Origin: Lentinula raphanica
Taxonomy: Eukaryota; Basidiomycota; Agaricomycetes; Agaricales; Omphalotaceae
Assembly: GCA_027919835.1 (NCBI GenBank)
Contig: JANVFP010000020.1
Coordinates: 310,001-374,000 of the forward strand
Length of the DNA stretch: 64,000 bases
Reading direction: 5' to 3'
Below, in pieces: positions 11,788-22,493 of this stretch. The stretch's first letter is position 1. Every line of letters starts with the position of its first letter. The notes under the pieces were generated by a model. That model did not search any database and had not been told where the DNA came from. It was given only the letters and a program-made list of their open reading frames with translations. The position numbers and the translations under genes were made by a program.

Positions 11788-12493
11788 ATGGAGACAAGAT
11801 CAAAGAGGCAAAGCCGAACAACGCGCTCTGAGGTCATCTCAGACTTCACTTTGTTATCCAAAGCTGAACAAGCCAAGGGGAAAGCAAAGCCCCGGCGAAA
11901 ACGGGGTAAAAAGGCGCAGGAAGAGCAAGGAGGAAGTAGTGATATAGAGTTTGGTGAGGTGACGAAGATTGGGACTCCTCAGGCAGACGTGGTAAGTTGG
12001 AGGTTATATCAGTCCTTCGATTTGACTGAAAATGGACAGGAAAAGGATACGGAGGAGCACTCAAATTCCGAGGACGTGAATGCTGGAGATCGCCCGGAGC
12101 TTGGACGAGGAAAAGGAGCCAAAACTCGTCAGGGAAGGAGGAACGTTATGGGTGTTAAGGTAGGTTTCTCTGAAGCATGATTAAATGTGAAAACTTCAAT
12201 ATTCGCACAACAGCAACCTAAAGGGCCCCAAAAACCACAGCTCGAAGATAGCGTAGATCAGGGACGACAAAAAGGAGTCAAGACTCGTCAGGCAAGAGGT
12301 AATAGGGCGGGTGCTAAGGTAAGTTTTTTCTGTAACATCATTGATTCTGGAAACTTCAATATTGATACCACAGCAAAAGGGGCCGACAAAAGCACAGACT
12401 GAAGATAGTGCTTCTCGGCCGCCAACAGCTACCCCACACGAGGACACTTTGTCTGAGTGCGCGCTGATCCTGTTCGAATTTCTATGCACATAA
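11788..12493 (+). CDS. Small Lys/Arg-rich protein with a duplicated exon-intron unit
   Basis: Exons 11788-11991, 12040-12159, 12214-12318 and 12374-12493 with introns of 48, 54 and 55 bp, all phase 0, encode 182 aa ending at TAA. The start ATG follows a likely 5' UTR intron acceptor. The protein is basic (KSKRQSRTTRS-like, PRRKRGKK) with no domain I recognise. Exons 3 and 4 begin almost identically (QPKGPQKPQLEDS and QKGPTKAQTEDS), exons 2 and 3 end alike (GVKTRQ/GAKTRQ, then GVK/GAK), and introns 2 and 3 share aaacttcaatatt near the acceptor, so an exon-intron unit has been tandemly duplicated. The palindromic element begins shortly downstream, so the 3' end may be cut. Function unknown. Confidence 0.5.
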
Positions 12494-12552
12494 CTGATTT
12501 TTCTTTAGCAGTGAAAAGAAAGGCTGGGAAATTGTGCTGCAGTTCTTCTAAC

Positions 12553-13753
12553 ACTGTTATATTTCAAAAGATCACAATATAGCCAGCCCCACAGGTTGAA
12601 TTTTCGAGTTCTCCGAATTGAATCTAGAGGAATATGATATAGACAACATCCTGACACAGTATAGAGCCCAGACAAAAATTATTGAGTGTGCTATTAATGA
12701 ATTTCGACTCAAAAACACCAAATAAGCGCCCATAAGCGCCCAAAACTCGTTGTTATAAGTGTGTTATAGTATAACAATGAGTGTGTTATGTATATAAAGT
12801 AACATTGTTCCGACTTTTTGACTGTTAAGTATGTTAAGTATAGTGACTGATAACACTGTTTTGAGTATTTTCATTGCCTAAGCTATACTCAGTGATTGAA
12901 GGTACTAGAGGTGCTAAAAATAGTATATACATGATATATACTGGCTGTATAGTGAATTTGGTATGATTTGAAGTGATGTTGTTTTTCAATTGTGTCGTGT
13001 AAATTTTTTTATTTTGCATTTTCAGAGCCAATGAGGCACCCCTGAATTTTTTGAGTATTTTTTATGATTTTTTCAGATTTTTTGCTATCAGATGAGATCA
13101 AGTTCTATTTTTAGCCCAATAAAGGTACTAGGATGCTAAATATAGCATATACATCATATATACTGACTGTATAGTGGATTTGGAATGATTTGGAGTGATG
13201 AAAATTTTTACACTTGTCGCGTATTTTTTTTATTTTGCATTTTCAGGGCCAACAAGGCACCCCTGAATTTTTTGACTATTTTTAGGATTTTTTTCAGATT
13301 TTTTGCTACAAGATGAGATCATGATCAAATTTTTCCTTTTTTGGTAATTTTGATGTGCCTGGACCTGCAATAGGCTCTATACCATACCTAAATATTTTTT
13401 GCATTTTTGGTGATTTTTTGGGCTATTTTTAGTACCTAGATTGACCCTACATCATTTTTTATCATATGAGGTCATTTGCTTACATATCCTGATCTGACCT
13501 AATCAGGCCATTTTAGGTTTTTTATGAATTTTTATGAATTTTCGGGTTTTTTTGAAAATGTACTGCTTATTTAATATCTGGATGATTATTAATTACCCAA
13601 AACAGTAAATATAAGCCATATGTGACAGGTAGTGACAGGCCTGACCACCCCCCGGGGCCATTTCCGGGACCCCCTCCGGGTCATCACAACTTTTTGCAAT
13701 AGGTACCCGATAACTCATCGGTGCTTTTTACAAAAGTTTTACAGTATCAGCTG
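12553..13753. mobile_element. Palindromic CASCTG element, truncated to one arm
   Basis: Starts near the centre of the consensus palindrome (aacactgttatattt...) and runs to the terminus CAGTATCAGCTG at 13753. It contains the family hallmark taagcgcccataagcgcccaaaactcg (about 12724-12750), AT-rich arm sequence with tttttatttttgcatttt motifs, and a GC-richer end (gaccacccccc...cccctccgg). The other arm is absent. Its outer 100 bp match the right end of the element at 50149-52272. Confidence 0.75.
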
Positions 13754-14428
13754 GGGGATGCATGGCAAGACCACATGGCGGATCATCCAAAGTTACGACA
13801 TGTGGTTCAAACACGCAGGAAGTCGGCTTGGGACGAAATGCACCGCATCGCTCATTCTGGATGGCGGAGGATCTGTGATAGTAAAAATTCTGTGCCAACA
13901 AGTCCCGTAAAACCACTCGTTGACTATCAGTCCTCCCTTGTCATGGATCCGGACTCCGAACGTGCCCCAGGAGATAGTGAAGAAGGAAGTGGGGCGGCGG
14001 CCGTTGAGGAAGAGGAGGAGGGAGCCAACGATGATGATGAAGAGACAGACGAGGAGGAGAGACAGAGACAGCAACAGAGGCAGAAGCAGAAGCGGAAGCG
14101 GAGGGAGCGCTTCGAGGAGAATGATGATGACGACGAGGACGACGAGGACGACGAGGACGACGAGGACGACGAGGACGACGATGACGATGACGACGAGGAC
14201 AAGGACGACGAGGACAAGAACGACGAGGACGACGAGGACGAGGACGAGAACGACGAGGACGAGGACGACGAGGACGAGGACGAGAACGACGAGGACGAGG
14301 ACGACGAGGACAAGGACGACAAGGACAAGGACGACGAGGACAAGGACGACGAGGACGAGGACGACGAGAACAAGGACGACGAGGACGACGAGGACGAGGA
14401 CACACCTGTAGCAGTAAAGATACTTTAA
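13754..14428 (+). CDS. Acidic low-complexity protein gene fragment between two palindromic elements
   Basis: Host-like sequence wedged between two transposons. An open frame runs from inside the left element (13721) through an ATG at 13943 (MDPDSERAPGDSEEG) to TAA at 14428, the last nine codons lying in the next element. Residues after the ATG: an acidic Glu/Asp stretch, a basic Arg/Lys/Gln patch (about 14060-14115), then about 90 residues of Asp/Glu/Lys repeats encoded by gacgaggac units. The part before 13943 (WQDHMADHPKLRHVVQTRRKSAWDEM) also looks like coding sequence but its start is lost. I recognise no family; acidic tails of this kind are common in nuclear proteins. It is probably a truncated gene. 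Confidence 0.4.
   Translation, partial: GDAWQDHMADHPKLRHVVQTRRKSAWDEMHRIAHSGWRRICDSKNSVPTSPVKPLVDYQSSLVMDPDSERAPGDSEEGSGAAAVEEEEEGANDDDEETDEEERQRQQQRQKQKRKRRERFEENDDDDEDDEDDEDDEDDEDDDDDDDEDKDDEDKNDEDDEDEDENDEDEDDEDEDENDEDEDDEDKDDKDKDDEDKDDEDEDDENKDDEDDEDEDTPVAVKIL
14120..14400. repeat. gacgaggac (Asp-Glu-Asp) trinucleotide-phased minisatellite
   Basis: About 280 bp of imperfect 6/9-bp units (gacgag, gacgacgag, gacaag) in frame with the acidic ORF. The pattern keeps multiples of three, which fits past selection for frame or replication slippage in coding DNA. Confidence 0.9.
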
Positions 14429-17400
14429 AACAAGCTGTGAACTTCACGGTGGTGTATTGTAATCCATACCGTGAACTTCACAGTGCACTAAAAAGTTCAC
14501 CGGGGCTGCTGGAATAGCTCCGGGAACCTGCTAAAAATTGCCGGGGGGCTTCATATAATTCCGAGAGGTCTGTAGATTATTTCCTTTTTGGTTATATTAT
14601 TTAAATAAATGTATATAGGTAAATAAAATATATATAAAATCAGTAAAATACTCAAAAATTAGGGAAAAAATGATTTGCTTAAAAAAGGAGAAAATAACCT
14701 GATTGATACATTATCTTTTTTGGTAAGAATACATATAGGGTCCAAATAAGTCCCTAAAAATATGGAGAAAAATCATAAATAATCCAAAAATATACACAGT
14801 AGGCAATTCTATTTTTAGAAGACATATGTCTAGGGTATATATTGGTGCCTGATAATAGAAAAATATCATATGGAATCCAGAATTGGCTAACACAGGGCAC
14901 TGATTACCTCAGGCACATCAAAACTACTCAAAAAGGAAATTGGTCTAAAAATAGAACTTGATGTCATCTTGTAGTAAAAAATCGGAAAAAATCATAAAAA
15001 ATATTGAAAAAATTCAGGGGTGCCTCATTGTCCCTGAAAATGCAAAATAAAAAAAAATACGCGACAAGTGTAAAAAATTTTATCACTCCAAATTATACTA
15101 GATCCTCTAATCATTCAATATATCTGATGCACAAGCTATTTTTAGCACCCCCAGTACCCTCAGGCACCTAGAATAGCTTATATCATTCAATATATTCAGC
15201 ATACTCAATGCTTATTATACTTAACACACTTAACAATGAAAAATCTTAGAATAGTATTCATGTGTATTCTACTCAACACACTCAACAATGAAAAACCTTG
15301 AAACAGTGTTCATGTGTATTATACTTAACACACATAACACACTTAACAATGAAAACTCTCAGAACAGTGTTCATGTGTATTATACTTAACATACTCAACA
15401 CACTTAACAATGAAAAAACTCAGAACAGTGCTCATGTGTGTTACACTTAACACACTTCATCAATCAATATAATATACTTAACAATCAAAAACTCGGAGTA
15501 GTGTTATCACACATTATACTTAACACACTTCATCAGTAAGTATAACATACCTTCAATAGGACATTGTTATACTATAACACACTTATAACAACGAGTTTTG
15601 GGCGCTTATGGGCGCTTATTTGGTGTTTTTCAGTCGAAATTCATTAATAGCACACTCAATAATTTTTGTGTGGGCTCTATATTGTGTCAGGATGTTGTCT
15701 ATATCATATTCCTCTAGATATAATTTGGAGAACTCGAAAATGCAACCTGTGTGGCTAGCTATACTATAATCTTTTGTGATATAACAGTGTTTTATGTAAA
15801 TGACAGTGCATACACCCATGGTATGAAGTCAAACTGCTGCTGGGTCATGAAAAGAGTCATCCTACAACTTATTCTATGCTAACTCTATGTGATACAGCCA
15901 AGAGATTTGTAATGGGGGTCATTGAATATGACATCTATTGTTACATGTAAGTGTAGACATCTATAGTGTACATGAAACATGTACATGTGTATCACAGTGT
16001 CCAACCTTGATGATAGCTATCTGAATCATGTACAGACACTGCCAGTAGACTGTAGGAGTCCTTTCCTGATGGACCAGCATCAGTATACTTGCATTACATG
16101 GACATATGCATTGGCATTTATATAAAACACTGTTATATCACAAAAGATTATAGTATAGCTAGCCACACAGGTTATATTTTCGAGTTCTCCAAATTATATC
16201 TAGAGGAATATGATATAGACAACATCCTGACACGATATAGAGCCCACACAAAAATTATTGAGTGTGCTATTAATGAATTTCGACTGAAAAACACCAAATA
16301 AGCGCCCATAAGCGCCCAAAACTCGTTGTTATAAGTGTGTTATAGTATAACAATGTCCTATTGAAGGTATGTTATACTTACTGATGAAGTGTGTTAAGTA
16401 TAATGTGTGATAACACTACTCCAAGTTTTTGATTGTTAAGTATATTATATTGATTGATGAAGTGTGTTAAGTGTAACACACATGAGCACTGTTCTGAGTT
16501 TTTTCATTGTTAAGTGTGTTGAGTATGTTAAGTATAATACACATGAACACTGTTTCGAGGTTTTTCATTGTTGAGTGTGTTGAGTAGAATACACATGAAT
16601 ACTATTCTAAGATTTTTCATTGTTAAGTGTGTTAAGTATAATAAGCATTGAGTATGCTGAATATATTGAATGATATAAGCTATTCTAGGTGCCTGAGGGT
16701 ACTGGGGGTGCTAAAAATAGCTTGTGCATCAGATATATTGAATGAATAGAGGATCTAGTATAATTTGGAGTGATAAAATTTTTTACACTTGTCGCGTATT
16801 TTTTTTTATTTTGCATTTTCAGGGACAATGAGGCACCCTTGAATTTTTTCAATATTTTTTATGATCTTTTCAGGTTTTTACTACAAGATGACATCAAGTT
16901 CTATTTTTAGACCAATTTCCTTTTTGAGTAGTTTTGATGTGCCTGAGGTAATCAGTGCCCTGTGTTAGCTAATTCTGAATTCCATATGACATTTTTCTAT
17001 TATCAGGCACCAATATATACCCTAGACATATGTCTTCTAACAATAGAATTGTTTTATGCCTACTGTGTATATTTTTGGATTATTTATGATTTTTTCCCAT
17101 ATTTTTAGAGACCTATTTGGACCCTATATGTATTCTTACCAAAAAAGGCAATGTATCAATCAGGTTATTTTCTCCTTTCTTTAAGCAAATCATTTTTCTC
17201 CTAATTTTTGAGTATTTTACTGATTTTATATATATTTTATTTACCTATATACATTTATTTAAATAATATAACCAAAAAGGAAATAATCTACAGACCTCTC
17301 GGAATTATATGAGGGCCCCCGGCAATTTTTAGCAGGTTCCCGGAGCTATTCCAGCAGCCCCGGTGAACTTTTTAGTGCACTGTGAAGTTCACGGTATGGA

Positions 17401-17460
17401 TTACAATACACCACCGTGAAGTTCACAGCTTGTTTTAAAGTATTTTTACAACATCAGCTG
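14403..17460. mobile_element. Full-length palindromic CASCTG element, 3.06 kb
   Basis: Left terminus CACCTGTAGCAGTAAAGATACTTT; right terminus read inward CAGCTGATGTTGTAAAAATACTTT. The two arms of about 1.5 kb are inverted copies around a centre near 15,945, with about 50 bp of indel difference. Each arm carries taagcgcccataagcgccc and a short ORF (minus 15616-15819, plus 16089-16301) ending KIIECAINEFRLKNTK. No transposase is present. The immediate 7-8 bp flanks (cgaggaca and aattgacc) do not match, so the element is not flanked by its original target duplication. Confidence 0.85.
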
Positions 17461-17506
17461 AATTGACCAGCCCTAAAGTAGCATGGTCTGTGCGCCGATC
17501 CAAATG

Positions 17507-17514
17507 TATAAAAG
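17507..17514 (+). promoter_or_regulatory. TATA box (TATAAAAG) of the zinc-cluster pseudogene
   Basis: TATAAAAG lies 46 nt before the ATG at 17560 and 47 bp after the palindromic element ends, so the core promoter survives next to the transposon junction. Confidence 0.5.
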
Positions 17515-17559
17515 CTGAAGGTGAATGAGGGACTTAGCCAAAATTTCCCTCTTTTTACG

Positions 17560-19557
17560 ATGTCCCGACCCCAACCTAACGTAAGCACCATCACGACAAC
17601 AACCGCCATCGGTCGGGAGGAGGAGCTTGTTATCTTCCTTCCTTGGAATCAAGAGACATCCGCCAAATGTCGTCGACGAGAGGCAGAGGAGGAGGAAGCA
17701 GCGCTTCAAGAGCTGCAGCAACGGAGGGACCGATGTGATGAGGAGGAGGCAGAGTAGAAAAGAAAGGAGGAAGAAGAAGCGGCATGCCAAGCGGAGGAAG
17801 AACAAGCCCAACGCGAGGCGGAGGAGGCCGCTGAAGCAGAACGCTGTTGGAAGGTAAAGGAAGGGAAGAAATGGAAAGCAGAGGAGGAGAAGGCCGGCAA
17901 GGCCAAAAAAACCAAAGTCGCTGACTCCGGTCAGGGACCGTCGTCGGAGCAGCTTCGAGCTGCTCGGCTTCATCAGTTTTCAAAGACTTCAGTGAGTGAG
18001 AAATCCTCTATAGCTACCAACACTAACTTCCTTGTAGAATGCCTCTACCAGAGCGTCTCCGACGGAGACAAACCAAGAAGCGGGACCATCTCGCATAAGG
18101 TATGTCCCTGAGTTCCCGTTTATTCCGTTTGTGGTGAGTTACTGATTCTCCTTTGATTCCGTTCCCTAACTTGAAGACAGAACATCGGCACCGGTGGAGA
18201 TCCAAGTGACAACAAATATCTGGGAGGGGATGATGGAGAGGACGACAGCTCAGACTAGAGGTGCTCACGAGTGCACACTCGAGTGTACTTGCCACTCGTG
18301 ACACGAATATTCGTCACTCAAAATCAGCAACTGTGACTCGAGTCTGTACTCGAGTGTCTCTAAGTAACAGACACTCGAGTGCGAGTGCCACGAATATTCA
18401 CAGTAAATTATTCAAATCGTAACTCGAGTGTCTACTCGAGTATATAAAGGAAAGACTCGAGTATTGAAAAATACACTCGAGTGTTTTAATACTCGTTACC
18501 TTAATTTTCATAGCTTGCAATAAATATACAGTACTGAAACATCTATTAACATGCTTCAAAGCAAGAACAATGTACAGATTGATTGTTATACAAAGTTGCC
18601 ATGAGGGGGAATTGAACTCTGAAGGAAGTTAAAGGAAGGCTGACCTTAGTCCAGAGTCAGCGCCTTTAACCACTTCACCATTCACATTTTCTTACATATG
18701 ACATATGTTAGACTATATTACTTCTTTTCTCCTAATAATTATAATAGGCAGTGGCTGTGACTCTAACACAAAAAATTATAATAGGCACATAGCCACTGAG
18801 AAAAGTCATGTGCAGAGTTAATAGTAGAAATACTCACGAGTACAGGAGAATACTCGCGAATAAAATGCACGAGTACTTGTCAATACATTTTGATGATGGT
18901 GACTCAAGTATACACTCGTACCACGAGTACACTCGTATAAATAATACACTCGACTCGCGAGTCACGAGTACGAATAAACTCACGAGTACTTGTCAACACT
19001 TGCCACTCGTGAACATCTCTAGCTCAGACGACGAGCCGAATCCCAGCAGAGAGGAATCGCCGGAGGAACGAGGCGCATGCGAGAGGTGCATCCGGCTCAA
19101 ACGAGCGGAGCAGTGTGTTCCTCAGAAGAAGAGGAAGAACACCACTGCCTGCCAACCCTGCCACGATAACAAGCAGCAGTGTACGTGGTCCAGTTCCATT
19201 GCCGCCGTCGCTCCAACTCGAAAATTGAAACCTCGAAAAGCCAAGGCTCCGGCATCTCGCCAAAAGGAAACCGACACCGCGTCCAGGTTGAATAACTTGG
19301 AGGTGGATATCCAAGCCCTCAAGGAGGGTTTCGTCGATATTGTCCAAGGCCAACATGAGATCTTGGAGTTGGTCCGGGACTCCGCATCCAATACTGATGG
19401 ACGCCTACAGGTGATCGAGAGGAGGTTTTCAAACCTCGAAGGAACTCTCGTTCACTTGATGAAGAAGGCTTTGGGAGTAGAGGAAGATGAAGAGGAGAAC
19501 CAGGAGGAAGAAAAAGAAGCGCCGAAGGGATCGGACTCGGAGGAGGAAGAAGAGTAG
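17560..19557 (+). pseudogene. Zinc-cluster (C6-like) coiled-coil protein, broken by a stop codon and a hAT-like insertion
   Basis: From ATG 17560 the frame encodes a Glu/Arg/Lys-rich coiled coil (about 140 residues) but meets TAG at 17755-17757; the same frame then stays open to a GTGAGT donor near 17992, so this is one nonsense change. Two introns follow (about 17992-18036 and 18099-18180). The next exon is split at 18255 by a 766-bp element. Beyond it the frame continues through CERCIRLKRAEQC and CQPCHDNKQQC, a C-x2-C-x8-C-x11-C-x2-C-x6-C array like a fungal Zn2Cys6 cluster, a second coiled coil and an acidic tail, ending at 19557. Removing the element and one 8-bp repeat rejoins the frame exactly. 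Family function is not known to me; DNA binding would fit the cysteine array. Confidence 0.7.
18256..19021. mobile_element. Non-autonomous hAT-like element, 766 bp
   Basis: Ends TAGAGGTGCTCACGAGTG (left) and, read inward from the right, TAGAGATGTTCACGAGTG. It is flanked by a perfect 8-bp duplication, gctcagac, at 18248-18255 and 19022-19029. An 8-bp duplication with TAGAG... inverted ends is characteristic of hAT elements. The interior is non-coding, with many actcgag/cactcg motifs near both ends that could be transposase-binding repeats. Confidence 0.92.
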
Positions 19558-19690
19558 GATTTGATAAATAAAACTTGTTGTATATAAATTTCTTGGGTTT
19601 TCTTGAAGTCCAAAATATGTATATACTAAAAAATTGCTAATTGTGAAGTCCAATGAGACAAGAATAGTAAAGTAACTATAGAAATGAGAA
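19558..19690. other. Short spacer after the zinc-cluster pseudogene
   Basis: AT-rich; probably the 3' UTR of the pseudogene. Nothing else seen. Confidence 0.4.
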
Positions 19691-20681
19691 CATCAGGAAA
19701 AATGTACTGAGCTCTCAGCCACTAAAAGCTGCTTTCGAGCCCCCTAGGGCCTTTCAAGGCTTTGGAGCCTCCAAGGCATGCAAAGATACCCCCCAAATCC
19801 TAGGCACTCTCAGCCACTTGAAAGTTCTGGGGTATTCTTTGAGGTGCTTTGAGGTGCTTTGAGGTGCTTTGAGATGCTTTCAAAGGCAAAAAAATATGAA
19901 TAAAATTAATTGATTCCTCTTATTTCTATTTTACATTACATTCTATTTCATATTCTTGTATTATGTAATTTCTAATTATATTATATTACATAAGACTTAT
20001 ATAATTACAAGAATTTGTAATGTACTAGTTAATTATCAAATTATATAGAGAATCTAATCTACAAATCTCATATATAAAGTCCTTCATTGAGATATGATAA
20101 CATATACAACATGTAGATAGGTAGTTAATATAGCTATATATAAGTTTGGACCATGTGACAAACTTTTTGATTGTACATGGTTCACGGTGGCAGCCCAAAT
20201 ATATCATTGAAACAAAATCTTGTCAAAGTTGTCAATGGCAGTTTTTGATGCATGTATTCTCTAGATTAAGCAAGTTCTGCAATACACTTATGTAATTTCC
20301 TATTTGGGTGATGTTTTCTTCATTTAATTTGATATTAAAAGTTGCTAAAAAGCTTTGCAAAGACTCTCAAAGACTCTCAAAGATCCTCAAAGATCCTCAA
20401 AGATCCTCAAAGACCCTCAAAGATTCTCAAAGCATTTCAAAGCACTACAAAGCAGTTTAGTGACCTGGGTTACCTGGGCAACCTAGGCCATTGAGGCACT
20501 TTCAGAGTCCCTAGGAATTGGCCATTTCTTGAGGTGCTCTCAGATCAAAGTATATTCCTTTGAGGTTGCCTAAGAAATGCCCATTTTCCTCAGTGCTTTC
20601 TAGCTCTCCTAAGCATGTAGGCTCTCTAGAGAGCCTCAAAGATACTCATAGTTGCCTAGGCCTAGAGTGTTTTTCCTGATG
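19691..20681. mobile_element. CATCAG element A (991 bp), non-autonomous
   Basis: CATCAGGAAAAATG... to ...TTTTTCCTGATG, flanked by a 2-bp duplication (aa/aa). Subterminal parts carry serial caaagactct/caaagatcct repeats and gaggtgctttgaggtgcttt arrays; the interior is AT-rich and contains a segment around 20160-20200 (gtacatggttcacggtggca) shared with the elements at 20939 and 53523. No coding capacity. Confidence 0.88.
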
Positions 20682-20938
20682 AACAACGATAAGTCCGACG
20701 GAAATCCGTCGGAATTGACTTAGAAAAATTTAAGAAAAAATATAAATGCTCAATTTACTATCATCGCGTTGATACTCAATCAGTATAAATACCAAGAGTG
20801 TTGAATAAAATACACCAAAGTGTAATGTTAGTACAACAATGAAAACAGAAGTAAAATCAATGTTATAAAATTGAAACACATAGCTAAGTCAAAGGTCCGG
20901 GTTTGTCTGGATGTGAAGCGTTGGTGTAGAAAGGAACT
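20682..20938. other. Spacer between CATCAG elements A and B
   Basis: 257 bp, AT-rich, beginning aacaacgataagtccgacgg. No feature seen. Confidence 0.3.
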
Positions 20939-22058
20939 CATCAGGAAAAATACCTCTGACCAGAGGTCTTTCAAAGACACCAGAGATTCCCCCAAAAGTC
21001 TAAAGTCTTTCAAATAGTTTAAAGTATCTAGACTCTCAGAACTCTTTGGGAAAAGGGCTCAAAATTTGGTATCCTTGAAATTCTTTAGAATTGTTTCTGA
21101 GCTGTTCAAAGGTAACTCAGAGATTCCCAAAATGCTCCAGGTTTTTGGGAATAACCTGAGCTCTTCAGATACTCTAGAGAGCTTGGATACTCTGAGCTGC
21201 CTAGGCTTTTTCCAATATCCTGAAGATTTCTTGAGATTTTTCATGTTCTCTGAATATCTTTCAAAGATCTTTGAATATCTTTGAATATCTTTGAACATCT
21301 TTGAAAGATATTTGAGCTTCTCTGAAGACTTTGAGTGTTTGCAAAAATTTGAAATTTGAGATATTGAATATGAAATAAGATACTATTGCATCTTAACATT
21401 TAGAAGATAGTATAGTGTAGTAATACAGTGTAGATATCAGTTAAACTATTATAACTCACAGTTGTCAATAATATAGGTGGTCACATGACCTGCCACCGTG
21501 GACTGTGTACAATCAAAAAGAACTTCACCAGGTCAAAATCTGAATATAGCTATAATAACATATACTATATACATTGTTATCTATTATATTTGTTAACATT
21601 ACACATATATAATGGTTGTAATGAGATATTATGATACATATAATCAGAATGTGTTCCGAAATTAATAGTTATCAAGTTCAAATACAGTATATCATAATAT
21701 ATGGGTGTTAGTAGATATAGTCAATAAAAGAGCAATAGATAGAGTATCATATGATGAAGTAAAAGTGATTGAATAAGTTTTTGAATCATTTGAACTCATT
21801 AAAGAGCTTTGGAAAATCTTTGGAAGATATCTAAATATCTCTGGAAGACTCTCAGAGATTCTCAGAGATATTCAAAGATTTCTAAAGATATTCAAAGATA
21901 TTCAATTGAAAGACATTCAAGGAACTCTGAAGGCTTTAGGTTTTGGGGGGTGTCTCAGGAGACACCAAAGACACTGAAGACTCTAGAGACCCCAGGCAAC
22001 CTGGAATTCTCTGAGATCTATGTTGGGTAGCCCTGAGCACAGAACATTTTTGCTGATG
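20939..22058. mobile_element. CATCAG element B (1,120 bp), non-autonomous
   Basis: CATCAGGAAAAATACC... to ...CATTTTTGCTGATG with a ct/ct 2-bp duplication. Interior has arrays of tctttgaatatctttgaa and gatattcaaagat and the shared segment gacctgccaccgtgg near 21490. No transposase ORF. Confidence 0.88.
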
Positions 22059-22249
22059 CTCCGAGTACGTTTGCTGGTAGACGGTGTCGATACGAGGTCG
22101 AGGCCGAGAGGAGAAGAAGGGAGCGCGAGAGTTGACTCGAGCGTGTGAAGATAATTCTTATATCCCTAGAAGAGGGTTGCATTACCCGACAAAAGGGAGC
22201 CTGTAACTCTAGCTGAGAGAAGGTGTCACCCTCCTTAGGGGAGCAGTGT
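22059..22249. other. Spacer between CATCAG elements B and C
   Basis: 191 bp; includes gaggtcgaggccgagaggag. No gene seen. Confidence 0.3.
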
Positions 22250-22493
22250 CATCAGCAAAATCACTTCTGGCCTGGAGTCTCTAAGAGACTCCAGGCATAC
22301 CCCCCTTTTCCTACAGGCTCTAGAGTCTCTGAGAGTTTCTAGGCACCCTGAGGAAATTTGAAGTTTCTTTGAATGTCTTTTCAAATTCTCTAGAGTCTCT
22401 CAGGCTCTCTCAGAGACTCTAGAGCCTGTAGGAAAAGGGGGGGTATGCCTGGAGTCTCTTAGAGACTCCAGGCCAGAAGTGATTTTGCTGATG
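22250..22493. mobile_element. CATCAG element C1 (244-bp palindromic MITE)
   Basis: CATCAGCAAAATCACTTCTGG... to the inverted copy ending TTTTGCTGATG, flanked by gt/gt. Almost the entire element is an inverted repeat and would form a hairpin. It is nearly identical to the copy at 30117-30360, so this subfamily moved recently. Confidence 0.95.

Noticed and set aside
13927..14447. Long Ser-rich and Pro/Arg-rich ORFs on the minus strand
   Set aside because: They are the other-frame readings of the gacgag repeat in the acidic ORF.
21059..21298. 79-aa and 72-aa ORFs within CATCAG element B
   Set aside because: Products of the tctttgaatat repeat array; no homology to transposases.
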